From the NCBI GenBank assembly GCA_905331475.1, contig CAJNYU010002678.1:1-64000 (forward strand): a stretch of DNA of 64,000 nt, read 5' to 3'. This DNA is from Rotaria socialis. Taxonomy: Eukaryota; Rotifera; Eurotatoria; Philodinida; Philodinidae. Both the position numbers and the translations under genes were made by a program. Every line of letters begins with the position of its first letter. Positions within the stretch are counted from its first letter, which is position 1. Under the pieces are notes generated by a model. That model made no database searches and was not told the DNA's origin. It saw only the letters and a list, made by a program, of their open reading frames with translations. Below are positions 1-11,199 of the stretch, piece by piece.

Positions 1-245
1 ATTTTGTACACAGAATGATCTCATCAATATCTCAGTCGAGTTCGAAGATGAAAGCAATCTGTGAAGAAATGGCTGAGTTATCGAAAAAGTTGTCATTATT
101 AACCAGACCATCCCTGAGGGGTGGTACAGGGATTTTTTCAAAAACAAATTTTTTTTCTCAGAATTATTCAAAACATATATAAATCGATTCAGTTTTTGCA
201 GTACACATAACAATCGGATACGAATCTGATGTTTCCTCATTTATT
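1..245 (+). repeat. Dispersed repeat, copy 1 (truncated by window edge)
   Basis: This stretch matches 60110-60545 in the same orientation. Shared landmarks are the block around 'atctcagtcgag', the phrase 'aaatggctgagttatcgaaaaa', the 'ccatccctgagggg' block, and the ending 'acaatcggatacgaatctgatgtttcctcattta'. The copy at 60 kb extends further left, so this one is cut by the window start. No coding capacity is visible. The family is unknown to me. Homology of the two copies is seen directly; their mobile nature is inferred. Confidence 0.85.
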
Positions 246-988
246 TATTTCAATGACATCACTATGACGCCGATAAGAAGTAACATTGAAGTATGTAAAA
301 GCGCGCAAGGAGTACCACGATCAGAAGTTCTTTTGCATGCACGCTGAGACTGTTTTATGCGAGAAACAAGAGAGCGCAAGAGAAACATATCATGACTTCA
401 CCACTTTTTGTGATAAAAAAGAAAATGCAATCAGAGGTTTTTTCTTCCAGAAAAATTTGAACTTGCAATGTGCTAATCTTCTCAGGAATGAATGAGAGAA
501 GCTGGCAACTTCCATGTTACATCATGTTCGAAACGCTTCGTATAGTTATTTTTAACTTAATAACTTTACACAATGTTCACTTTTCTTAAAAATATTAACA
601 TATAACAGAGCGATACAACTATCAATTATTTATTTTAGATATCTGAATTGTAAATATAATTTAACATTATTCATCAGATCGTTGTCACTTCCTAAAATTC
701 ATTTGAATTCACACATACATATAATTACGTATTCCTAACATCTTAGAAATATGTGCATGTATAAATATTAAATTGTAGTAACTTTAATATTATCCCCATT
801 CATCATCATATTGTATATACGCTTGAAAGATGCATCCAGCACCAACTCACTAGTAGCTCCGAATTAGTACAGCTTCGCCGAGTAAAACTCTTGGCCGAAA
901 AATATCGAATCAGATTTGATCCATTCTAGATATAGAATTTTATTCTAACCAGCTACTTTAATAGTGACTTGATTAATTAACCCCATCT
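246..988. other. Intergenic, no gene seen
   Basis: AT-rich DNA between the first dispersed repeat and the inverted-repeat block. A 69-codon open frame at 286-495 starts with TTG and shows no motif or signal peptide, so I do not call it a gene. Confidence 0.6.
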
Positions 989-1021
989 GACTTGGTAACC
1001 ATCTGAGTTGGTTACCAAGTC
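989..1021. repeat. Perfect 12-bp hairpin
   Basis: GACTTGGTAACC at 989-1000 pairs perfectly with GGTTACCAAGTC at 1010-1021 around a 9-nt loop. It abuts the left arm of the inverted repeat that begins at 1023 and may be part of that element's end. Confidence 0.85.
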
Positions 1022-1022
1022 A

Positions 1023-2378
1023 CGAGGGAAGGTCCCTGGGTGTTTCTCTGGGATTTCAACGAAATCTACGTGGATTTGTGAAGTAAAGCGTTGGTATCTC
1101 AAATACAGAAAAATTAGTGGCTGAGACTAATCCGTTAAAAGAATTTAGAATAAAAATATTTTATCCTTAGGGTCCTGAGGGAGACCACAGATTGGAGTTT
1201 TTAAACGAAAAGTCATGTCTTTCTTGACATCAGCTCTTTCATTCCGCACGCCCATGTTTGCCTACTGTTATCAGCGTTTACACAGGAGAAGATAATACCG
1301 TCGTAAAAAATGTATGCCCGTGTGTGAATATCAAGTAGTCAAGAGACATTTTCTATCTCTTCAAATATTTAGGATAGAAAAAGATAAAGTCAAGAAGTTT
1401 TTATGGTGATCTGTTCTCTATAGAACGATAAATGGATTCTATCGTAATGATTACTGTTGTAAATTTATACGATTCATCGTAGTCAGATCAAATCAACACT
1501 CTCGCTGATATACTAATAGAGCATATGGGCACACAACGGTAACATCTATCCATTCTTGAATTATTAAAATATATGCATGCTTCGATGCATAATATAACAC
1601 TGTTGCCTGACAGCATGTTTACATCGATTCGATAAAATCTAGGGTAGTAATGACTGGATATTCTGCCCTTAGCTTCCAATCACCGAAATTAAGCGATATA
1701 CTTCTGATATATTTTCACAGGAATATCACTTTCATTTTGGAATGGTAACATACGATAGGGCATTGGGTTCTACATCGATTTGCTTAAGAATGAGCCTATC
1801 GAAAACACGAGTTATTGGTATATCGCTTGGCATTTGCTATGTCGTTGGCAGTGAGTGGTATGTGAGCTGAGAATTGTGTTCAACTAGTTATTTAGTGAAC
1901 CAGTAGAAATTTACAGCGTTTAATCGACTCTTGTAAACATGCATCTATCAATTGATAGCACTTCAAAAACTCTTCATCATTGCACGTTTTTCAGATTCCA
2001 AAGAAATTGGTCGATTAAAACTTCCCTATCAGATTCTTCACCAGCTACGATTTTATCACATTTTGATTACTGTTCCGGAGATTTTGGTTACAAAAAATAC
2101 AATATGCAAAAAAGCTCATGAGACATTTGGAATCAGGATTAAAAACTGTGTCGACCTATGAGTGTCTGAAATTTGTTCTGCGAACCTGATTTTTCGTTAA
2201 AAACAACAAGCTGTGGTCCTCCTCAGGGTCCTAAGAATAAAGTTTTTTTATTCTATTTTCTTTTAACGCATTGGTCTTAGTCACTAATTTTCCTATATTT
2301 GAGATACCAACGCTTGACTTCACAAACCCACATAGGCTTCGTTGAAATCCCAGATAACCGCCCAGGGACCTTCCCTCG
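1023..2378. mobile_element. Element with ~190-bp terminal inverted repeats
   Basis: The left arm (1023-1214) and right arm (2188-2378) are imperfect inverted copies. Landmarks are 'cgagggaaggtccctggg' on the left against 'cccagggaccttccctcg' on the right, and 'agggtcctgaggg' against 'cctcagggtcct'. The roughly 970-bp interior has no recognisable transposase; short open frames at 1488-1679 and 1939-2161 carry no motif. It looks like a non-autonomous foldback-type DNA element. No target-site duplication was clear to me, so the superfamily is not assigned. Confidence 0.7.
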
Positions 2379-2390
2379 TTAGATGATTTT

Positions 2391-3014
2391 CACTGACAAG
2401 GGAGCATTCCAAAGTGATTCGCACCATTTGGATTCATATTGTGCTCATAAGTAGGACCCAGTGAGACTAGAAAAGGCCTAAAAGATTTCGTGTCATTAGG
2501 CCTTTCTTTCAAAGTTATGACCATTTTAGTGAATTTTTGGCCGTTGGCCAGGAATTTATAGAAAAACTGAATGAAGGAATTTTGAGCTGAAAATTTTCTT
2601 AACAATAGGCCNATGTTAGAAGTCTCCAAAAGTTTCAGTGAAAACGGATGCGCCTTTCTCGAGATATTGAGTATTGAAGAAAAATCAATTTTAAGATAGG
2701 TTTTGGAGAATCGCCGTTTTCATCAATATGCAATATCTCGAGAAAGGCGCATCCGTTTTCACTGAAACTTTTGGAGACTTCTAACATCGATGAGGCCTAT
2801 TGTTAAGAAAATTTTCAGCTCAAAATTCCTTCATTCAGTTTTTCTATAAATTGCTGGCCCACGGTCAAAAATTCACTAAAATGGTCATAACTTTGAAAGA
2901 AAGGCCTAATGACACGAAATCCTTTAGGCCTTTTCTAGTCTCACTGGGTCCTACTTATGAGCGCAATATGAACTCAAATGATGCGAATCACTTGGGCATG
3001 TTCCCCTGTGAGTG
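2391..3014. repeat. Large palindrome (~290-bp arms)
   Basis: The arms, about 2391-2681 and 2726-3014, are near-identical inverted copies, so both strands encode nearly the same open frame (2390-2629 minus and 2800-3036 plus). That explains those two frames without any gene. The apex lies near 2690-2720. The single unresolved base N at 2612 falls where the right arm has about six extra bases, so the left arm has a small unresolved gap. The palindrome starts only 12 bp after the element ending at 2378. Confidence 0.85.
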
Positions 3015-3039
3015 TGTCTGTTATGCTCCGCACTAAATA

Positions 3040-4380
3040 CTCGTCTACATCTTGGTGACTTTTCAGTGACACATCAAAAGATACAGAATTTCAAGCGCTA
3101 CCAGAATGCATAGCTGCTTTCGTATTTACCTAAGTAGAAAATTTAAAAAAAAAACGAACAAAAGTTGGTTTTTGAGAAATGTGAGGACTATGATGCCTTT
3201 ATTGTGCTTTATTTTTTTTCTCATCCAACATGTGTTATTCAAGAGGTTCTTGTATAGAATAGTAGAGAATTGCACGCGCTATCAGAATATGCCCGAATAT
3301 TAGAATATATAAAAATAATATATGAAAAATAAACGAGCACAAGTGTTTTTTTCAAGTGAATTTTTCTTGAAAATATCATGATCTTATTGAAAAACTTCGC
3401 TACCGACAATCAAAATAACAAAGTTTTGAACATATCATCCGATGCCGTTTGATGTGCTCTTTCATATGAGACTATGTTTGAATTCACCCACCTCGCTGAT
3501 ATGACTAATCGGCCTTATACACTGGCACCCTATTTTCTGAGCCAGATCGATCGCACGGAGAAATTTTTTAAACATAAGATACTTTCAATACTATGAATCG
3601 ATAGCCCATTACACTATACTATTAACGGTGAGAAAAATTTTGTTACAGCTCTTATCGTTCTTGAGAGAATGAACATTTACTGAAAATTATCGAAGTACAA
3701 AAAATCCGAACCCGTCTTACTTCGAGTGCATATATTTCCAGAATGGATCATCCGTTCGAGCTGAAATTTTCAGTTTCTTCCTAACTTTGTTGGGGCTACT
3801 TACTATAAAAATATGAGCCAAATCGGTGCGATCGATTGAGCAAGGTTGGTCGTGACTTATCTGCAATGCCTCCTATTGCGGAGAAAACTCCGAAATCCAA
3901 CGGTGAATTTCTGAACTACCTAGGAACATTCTCATAAATCAACCCATAAATCACACACTATAGAAGTTACCTACGGGTATGATTCATTCCAGCTTATATA
4001 GTAGAGACGTCTATCAATCGATCTATCACGAAGGCTCTCATAACCTACACAAGCCTGTTATTTCAGGCATATCCCCTGCTTGAAATTCAACGAGTTAATT
4101 TGCGAAAAATAATCAAAAAGCCAAGAAATACTGCCTGAACTGGCAAATCATTTTCAATGCTACAGTGGAACAGGACCGCAAAGTCTGACTGGTATACTGA
4201 ACAACGTTAAAGCTAACTATCTATCAGCACAATTATATTAAAATTTATTCAGAAACCAAAACTCTATACTCCAGAATAATCTGGCAGCTCCTTCATTATT
4301 TTTATGATTTCTGATACATTTCCAGGATTTTTAAGTCTTTCATCATTTATCAAAAAAAAGTATCATAAAAACATCTGCTG
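3040..4380. other. Repeat-like intergenic DNA
   Basis: No gene recognised. The part around 3600-3880 has the higher GC and phrase structure of the other dispersed repeats in this window (for example 'gagctgaaattttcag' and 'gagccaaatcggtgcgatcga'), but I see no second copy here. A 65-codon frame at 3106-3303 lacks motifs. Confidence 0.5.
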
Positions 4381-4382
4381 TC

Positions 4383-4622
4383 ATGCTTAACGCAGCATCT
4401 GCGACAAACCCTATCATTTACGGCTCACTTTCACTGAAAAAAATTCAAAAGCAGGATTTTTGCATCTTAAAGGTTATGAATAAGGACAGAAGGCGTGCCA
4501 TGTTCCAACTTTTAACTAAATATTACTCTAAGTCCACGACATCATTTATCAACCTCGCCAACTCTTCACATTCACCTATATCAAATTATTTCTGCTCCAT
4601 TACAGTGCCACTCCGGATCTAA
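4383..4622 (+). pseudogene. Possible relic of a GPCR seventh helix
   Basis: The 79-codon frame opens with residues reading LNAASATNPIIYG, which resembles the NPxxY end of helix 7 in rhodopsin-like receptors (typical form LNSAINPIIYG). A basic tail follows (KKIQKQ, then DRRRAMF), as in the post-helix-7 region. The frame upstream is closed by a TAA, and I find no other receptor helices in any frame of 3.9-4.4 kb. If real, this is a decayed fragment or a terminal exon whose partners are lost. A chance match is also possible. Confidence 0.25.
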
Positions 4623-4767
4623 AGTTGATCGAAGCCGGTTTCTATCACATACCAGACCGAGTAAAAATCATTTTTTACGATTTCACTTGTAAATCAGAAA
4701 CTGCAGCTGTCTGAATGTGCAACATTCAAGAAATCCTATCGATATTCACTGAAAACACCAGAATACA

Positions 4768-5066
4768 TAGACTCAAAAAAAAAGAGGTTCCACGCGGAAC
4801 TTAATTTGCAACGAAATCGAAACCTTCTTAGAGGTTTCGTATGGACCTAAGATGCTTTCAAAAGACTTATAAAGAGTCTAGAATACTTTTTTTAAGGTTT
4901 AGATGAAAGTGTACGAAACCTTCAAAAGATTTAGATTTCGTTGCAAATCTCGAAACCTTTTTTAAGTTCCGTAGTATGTACGAAACTATTTTTAAGTTCC
5001 GTAGCACGCACGAAACCATTTTTGGCGCTAAAAGGTTCCGCATGGAACCTTTTTTTTTTCAGTGTA
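4768..5066. mobile_element. Short foldback MITE
   Basis: The ends are inverted: the left reads 'gactcaaaaaaaaa' then 'gaggttccacgcggaac', and the right, read on the other strand, gives 'cactgaaaaaaaaaaggttcc' then 'atgcggaacc'. The interior repeats the words 'cgaaacc', 'ttaagttccgta' and 'ttcgttgcaaat' in both orientations. TA flanks both ends, which would fit a Tc1/mariner-type insertion. It has no coding capacity. An open frame at 4976-5248 runs out of its right half and is not a gene. Confidence 0.65.
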
Positions 5067-5629
5067 GGCTCCATATAATCTCTAGAAGCCATATGTCACA
5101 AAGACTCGGAAATCCCACTGGACCTTTCGCAATAAATCGAACAAAAACATCGTTTCCCTTTGCAAACGAGTTAAACTTTGATGTCGATCTATATGGAACA
5201 TATTCCTACATCAAATTCTTGTTGAACACTACTGAATGGATCCACTAAAATAAGAAAAAAATCTTTAAACGTATTTCTACGATCGGAAAGATCCAATTTT
5301 GTAACAAACATCAAAGAGATTTTAGTGATTCTTCTAATTTTTATCACCAATTTCCATGCGTGCTAGTACTTGTGTTACCCTATGTCAGGATTTTTGTATT
5401 TTTTTAACATGATCTTCACTGCAAGTAACAACCAATGATTTTTGACCATTTCCACTTAACCAATTTTCCTGTATCTCTTGCATAAATACTCATCATTTAA
5501 AGGTTTCTTATTCTCGATACTATATGGTCAACCGTAAATAACACCATAAACACTCATTGTTATTGATGTCAAATATCATTATCGCAAATTATTATCTCTT
5601 TTCGATGAATTATATACGAAAAACATTGC
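5067..5629. other. Intergenic, nothing recognised
   Basis: AT-rich sequence without repeats or coding signal that I can support. Confidence 0.5.
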
Positions 5630-5825
5630 TTTTAGCAGGATTTCTTTGATACTTTTCGTATTTTCTAGATTTCTCATGATCCCTGCTACAGGATGGAGCA
5701 CAAATCACCCAATATGGATCTCTTGATGCTATCCAGTATTCTCTACGATGCTTCCTTCAAAAGGTGATTTTAGCAGGATTTCTTCGATGCTTTTCGTATT
5801 TTTCAGATTTCTCATGATCCCTGCT
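5630..5825 (+). repeat. Direct repeat, two 58-bp copies
   Basis: Copies at 5630-5687 and 5768-5825 share the pattern 'ttttagcaggatttct', 'gatacttttcgtatttt' (or 'gatgcttttcgtattttt') and 'agatttctcatgatccctgct', with few differences. Unrelated sequence separates them. It looks like a local duplication rather than a tandem array. Confidence 0.8.
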
Positions 5826-6029
5826 GCTTGATGCACGGAAAACCATAGGGACTTAGCTTCGGGTGCTCTCGGTAGACTTAGGGTATATACAGGGCTCCGA
5901 AAAGATCTGTTGGAAGTATGATTTCTGTGATTTTCGGTGTGATTTCTATGGAAATGTAGTAGAATTGATGTCTGTAGTGTGCTCACTATCGATCGGAGGG
6001 GTTTATGAATGCATTTTTTCTTTTTGTTT

Positions 6030-6262
6030 AGAATTACGGCCGTAAACGGTCGACTACGACGTTGTTACGGTCGTCTACGTTGCAGTGCTTGGTCGTTTCC
6101 TGTTTATGATACGGCCGTGTACGATCGGATGCGGCTTTTAAACAGTCGCTGTGTTCTGCCGTATACAACACGGCGATATGCGGCCGTAATACGGCGCATA
6201 CCAAAACGTTAAAATACGACCCGTATACCGCCATATCTAGTCGTCGTAATGCTCGACCTGGG
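6030..6262. repeat. GC-richer palindromic block (acggccgta words)
   Basis: The words 'acggccgta', 'tacggtcgt' and 'cgtatac' recur in both orientations, far more GC-rich than the surroundings. The block ends at 'cgacctggg' (6255-6263), a motif that also ends two later blocks. Overlapping open frames on both strands (6009-6212 and 6034-6234) are by-products of the repeat. Confidence 0.6.
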
Positions 6263-6639
6263 AATGCAGAAAGAAAACATGAAAATTAAGGTTTTCTACA
6301 TTATGAATATAGAAAATATGAAGTGAAAGTTCATTTTTTTGATATCATTAATATAGGAAAGTAAAAATCTAGAAATGGGATTTTCTGTATTTTTCATATA
6401 GAAAAGTAATATATAAAACTAGCTGTTAGTTATATGGTTTGAATACAGATCAATATGAAATAGAAGTAAAAGTTTTCTATTTTCTCACTGTACAGAAAAA
6501 AATGCGAAGTATAAGAAACTCTTTTCTATAGTGCTAGTATAGAAAACTAATACGCACACAGCTTCATACTGCTTTTTAACTACTATTCTCCTTAATAAAA
6601 TCAAATAAATCAATAGTTCTCGAATAAGTAAAAGAAACT

Positions 6640-7271
6640 GGCAGATCATACACGATCAGATAAGAACAGACAAGATTTACATTACGTACGTATGTATGTT
6701 TCTTTTATCATGAATATTATATGATCTTTTACGATCAAGCAAGAATCGTGCAGCCTGTTCGTATACGATGCTTAAGTTTCAAATCTTATAAGATTTTTTG
6801 CTAGCATCTTACAGACAGAATCTGACGAAATCTTAGAAAAAACGAACACGTCAGATATTGTATGATCTTGTGCCAAAATCATACGAAAAATCTTATAAGG
6901 ATAAGATCTTATACGGCCTTACACGATCTGACGTCTGGGTTTTCGACCTGGGAATTGATGAGAGATATTCCCAGGGCAAACAATCAGATGTTAAGATCTG
7001 ATAAGATTATGCATCTGATCTTATATGATCGTGTAAGATCCCACAAAAAATCGTACAAAAATCGTAGTCTCTGAGATCTTAGATCAAGTCGCAGAATCAG
7101 ATTCTTGAAGGATTTTATCAATGTGTACGATCTTTCAAGAATCTGATTGTGAGACTTGATCTAAGATCTCAGAGACTACGATTTTTTGTCAGATTCTTGT
7201 ACGACTTCGCACATATTCCAAAATCTTGTAAGTATTTCATAAGATCTTGTGTCAGATTCTTCGACCTGGGT
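6640..7271. repeat. Palindromic 'ataagatc/tacgatc' repeat blocks
   Basis: The words 'acgatc', 'ataagatc' and 'gatcttat' are repeated densely in both orientations. Two sub-blocks end at 'tcgacctggg' (about 6945-6955 and 7261-7271). Within it, 7057-7186 forms a strong hairpin. No protein is encoded. Confidence 0.6.
7057..7186. repeat. Hairpin with ~55-bp arms
   Basis: The left arm (7057-7113) and right arm (7130-7186) are inverted copies with only a few mismatches. Anchors are 'tagtctctgagatcttagat' on the left and 'atctaagatctcagagacta' on the right. The loop is about 16 nt. Confidence 0.85.
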
Positions 7272-8320
7272 TGTCACACTAACACTTTTGTTTGTCGTCT
7301 CTTACCTAAGATTCTATTATTTTCACGGTCATATGATAAGAAGTCAATACTGTAGTCCTTAATTAATATCCAAGCAATCTCAATGTCTTGGTCGAAATCT
7401 TTTCACGAATTTTTTTTAAATATGGCTAAAAAAAATAAAACAGACGACTCCGATTGTTCAATTATGTTTTAGAAAATTTGTGTATTTTTTGATTTAAAAA
7501 AAACTCTTTATTCATTCTTATATTTTAAAACCACTTTAAATCATATAATTTTATAATATAATATAAAAAACAATACTTTATTTACTATAAGAAACGAACA
7601 TTAAAATTAACATAGAAAAAAAGCAAAACAATTAATGTCTGCTCGTAATATTAATAATAATAGTTAATTCATATTTTTCTTCTCTCAATGGGAACCATGT
7701 TTGCCTTTGTGATATTTGGGTTTTACAAGTGTAGTTTTGTGCTTTTATTGTAGCTTTATTAGATTAAAAAGTTGCATCATGATGATCACTTAGTTTTCTG
7801 CAAGGATTAAATGCCTTTTCTGTTCGCTTCCAAATGTTTGCTTTAAACAGTTTCTTTTGCTTTGTCAACGCCAACTTTCATAATGACCATTGATTCTATA
7901 CAAAAGAAATACTATAGTATAGAATACTTGATACAAAAAGAAATCTAAAACAAATTTTCTATATATATATATATATATCGAAAGAATTGTGAAAATACTA
8001 GATTATACCTTAGTCATTTCTATTGAGAGAATGAAGTTAAATGAGTAAAGTCTTCCTATTTATTACAACACAAAATAAGCAGAAATATTAGCTTACTTTC
8101 CTATTCTATTTGTTTGTTCCTCTTCCAATCTACATGCATCTATTTTGAAATAATTTCTGTATTTATGTTAGAGAATAGAAGAATAAAGGTCGTGCACTAC
8201 GAAGACAAATCCTGAATCATGTGTATGTCGCACGTTATTTAGAATGTGGAGCGGTTATTACTTACTCCGTGTGATTTATTGCGTAGTAAGAACAAATGTG
8301 CGTGTGTGACAAACTGCAAT
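7272..8320. other. AT-rich intergenic DNA
   Basis: No coding signal. It contains a short (AT)n run near 7962-7978 and several poly-A/poly-T tracts. Confidence 0.5.
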
Positions 8321-8914
8321 AGACTCGCCAGTGGCGGATTCAGAAATTTTTAGAGGGGGCGGTGCTTTCTAAATTATATAATATGGAGCAGAGAAATTTT
8401 TTTCGAAAATATACAAATCAGAGTACTACAGTTTTTTTTTCCATTGCTGATTTAATTTTTGCGCAATAAAATCTGAACTTAGCGCATTCATCCATGCAAA
8501 TTAGTTACAATTCACCAGATTTTTCTAATTACATCTTTTCATGATTTTTTTGGTGGAACTTTTATTATTAAACTAAAATAGTTTTCGAACCTTTGACACC
8601 AACATCTTGTGGTTTATTTTCTTATTGAAAGATATGATTTGGTGAATACAAGAATCGCAGAAACATTTCGGGTAGCACTTTAAAAAAAGACAGAAATGAA
8701 GCTGAAAACGAACAAACGCTATTTATATTTTTTGATCTACTACTTACGTAATATTCAAGATGATGACAATCAATTATAGTTTTTCGATTCCCTTCAGTTA
8801 TTTTCGACCTTCTAATATTATTTAAGCCTTTAAAAATATTTCGTTGTCCAGTCTATTCTCAAGGGGTGGCGAGCGCCGGGTAGCCGAACTAGTAGATCCG
8901 CTAGTGAGACTCGC
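8321..8914. mobile_element. hAT-type MITE with perfect 8-bp target duplication
   Basis: AGACTCGC at 8321-8328 is repeated exactly at 8907-8914. Between the copies is a 578-bp element (8329-8906) that starts CAGTGGCGGATTCA and ends so that its complement reads CACTAGCGGATCTA. An 8-bp duplication plus short inverted ends starting CA(G/C)T is the hallmark of hAT transposons. There is no transposase frame, so it is non-autonomous. Confidence 0.9.
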
Positions 8915-11199
8915 TCCGTCGCTTAGAACGATATAGTACTCTGTATTTATAGCATACTTAGAAACAAAAATAAATGTGCAACATATTGACAGATAAAATT
9001 TATATTAATAGAAAATATAATTTTAAAATACGACCTTTCTTTTATTTGAACAATCAAAAAAACTGTTTACACTTATATTTACTATTTTAAAACGTTTCGA
9101 CTTAAATTTTATACAATGAACGCTTTTGAAAGCATCATAATTTCAGTTTGAATAATGCGAAACGTCAGTATCAATATATGTACGTTAAAAAGGCAATCAA
9201 TTAAAATTCATGTATGTATATTTCCGTGAAGCCACCCGTAAAGGATATCCGTTAGTGGGAAAAGGCGGAGGGCAATCAAATTCGTATAATTTCACACAGA
9301 AGATAGAAAAGATGAATCATATACGTGCATAAAACCAATCTCTCGCTCTCTCAAAGGATTTTCTACGAAATAATTTAAAAATTTGACGTTTACAAAATGA
9401 AATTCAATCAAAATCGAGTAAGTCGAGACTTGAGATATCAGAAAAAGAAAAGATTGTTGAATCGACTTCATTTATGCATGACTTCTAATAGTAACACTCC
9501 TAATTGCGCAATGTAATATGAACAAATAAATCTCACCCATCGTGTAGAACAATGATTGCTAGGCAAAATTTATCGTGCTTAATATTTAATATACTAAATT
9601 GCATGAAGCTATGTTGTACAAAAAATTATTTTATTTTTTTTGTCAGAGTTGTATTTCAAATAAACAGATAAGATGCAGTTGTTCGTGTGAGCATAGCTTC
9701 TAAGATTAGTCTTACAGCGTCTATCTGCTGCAGCTATTGATGTATGTTGCCGCTAACATACATACAATTTCGTATTTACACAATCTATTGAGAAAATGTA
9801 ATATTGATATACAGTATTTACTATATATTCAATAAAAACCATTTTATTGTCATCAATCATAATGTTCGTCGAATCAAATCAAAAGGAGTCGTTTGAATTG
9901 CTCTTTGATGTATATGTAAAATGAATAGTTAAATCAGTAGTTTTTGAAAAGACAAACACTCGATGTAAGTCTATCAGAAATGAATGAGACTGTATCATGA
10001 TGTTAATTGGTAAGATAAGTTGATATTTACTATTATTTCATACATTTATAAATACACTTGACAATAAGTATATTTTCAAAAAAAGAGAAGAAAAACAGAT
10101 GGACTAGTCAATAGAATAGAGTAATATCATTAATCAATGAGAAAATTTCTTTCTTTTTTTATTTATTACTTGTATAGAATTTTATTGATTCTATTTTAGA
10201 TTATGTGATGCAAATGAAAAAATTTTCTAAACTGCATTATTTGTATCTAAGATTGAATAATTTAATGTGAACATGAGTATTGAAATGCAAACCAAGGCAA
10301 AAAAACACTTCAAAATTACTTTACTTAACCAAATAATTCTTTGGGATCAAATGAAAAAAGCTCGACGCTAACTGTTTCTTACATTTACAACACATTGCCT
10401 ATATTCTTCTCATCACACCTCATTAAAGAGATGAACTTTAGAGATTATTATTTGTGATCTATCTAGTCATTTCAATCTTCAACTACATTGTGTGAATCTT
10501 TCATATTGTCAATTCAGATAATAATGTGATATCCGACGTGTTGTGCATCTTCTTAAGACTAAAATATTATTTCAATAATAATCTTATTCATAAACATGTT
10601 AGATATTTTCAATTTCTCAAAATTTAACATCGATGATTTCATTGTTTTTGTTTTTATTACCAATGATGTATACCGAAAAGAATGCGCAGGGCATTTATTC
10701 GTTTCTCAGTCGAATATAATACAAACATGATGAACGCAGATGCATTCGTCGCCGCGTTAATTTTGTTTTCTTCTCTTTTTCTCTTTTTCTTACCGCCGAC
10801 AACATCGTCTTGCCGTCAATGTGTTACTTTCTTTTGACAGTCTGTTGGCGTTGGTTTTCTTTTCTCTTTTTTTTGTCTACTACCGTCCGTCAGCCTTGAC
10901 CAGTGGCCGCGAAAAGAGAGAGAAGTGAGCCTTGTCATTGTTCTTTCTTCTACATTCTCAGTGAACGGACGACGACGAAAGAAATGAGTGGATGGTGAAT
11001 GAACACATCATTCCCTCTTCTTTTTTGTTCTATTTGAAGGTCAGTTCAAACACACTGCCGCTTTGTTAAACATAAAAAAAAAGAACGACGATTTGCGACT
11101 TCTCGTTTTACTCCACCCATCGTTTTCAATGATCAAAGACAAGCAATGATGTATACAATTTAAAATCAAACTAAACGATATTTTTAAAAACTTAACTCA
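8915..11199. other. Gene-free upstream region of TCF
   Basis: No genes seen up to about 10.7 kb. From about 10730 to 11160 the sequence becomes richer in GC and pyrimidine tracts ('ttctcttttt', 'ccgtccgtcagcc', 'acggacgacgacg'). That is the likely promoter and 5' untranslated region of the TCF gene that starts at 11200. I cannot fix a transcription start. Confidence 0.5.

Noticed and set aside
2390..3036. Matching 79-codon frames on opposite strands
   Set aside because: They are the two arms of one palindrome; no start context, motif or homologue evident.
6009..6234. Overlapping frames on both strands
   Set aside because: By-product of the palindromic 'acggccgta' block.
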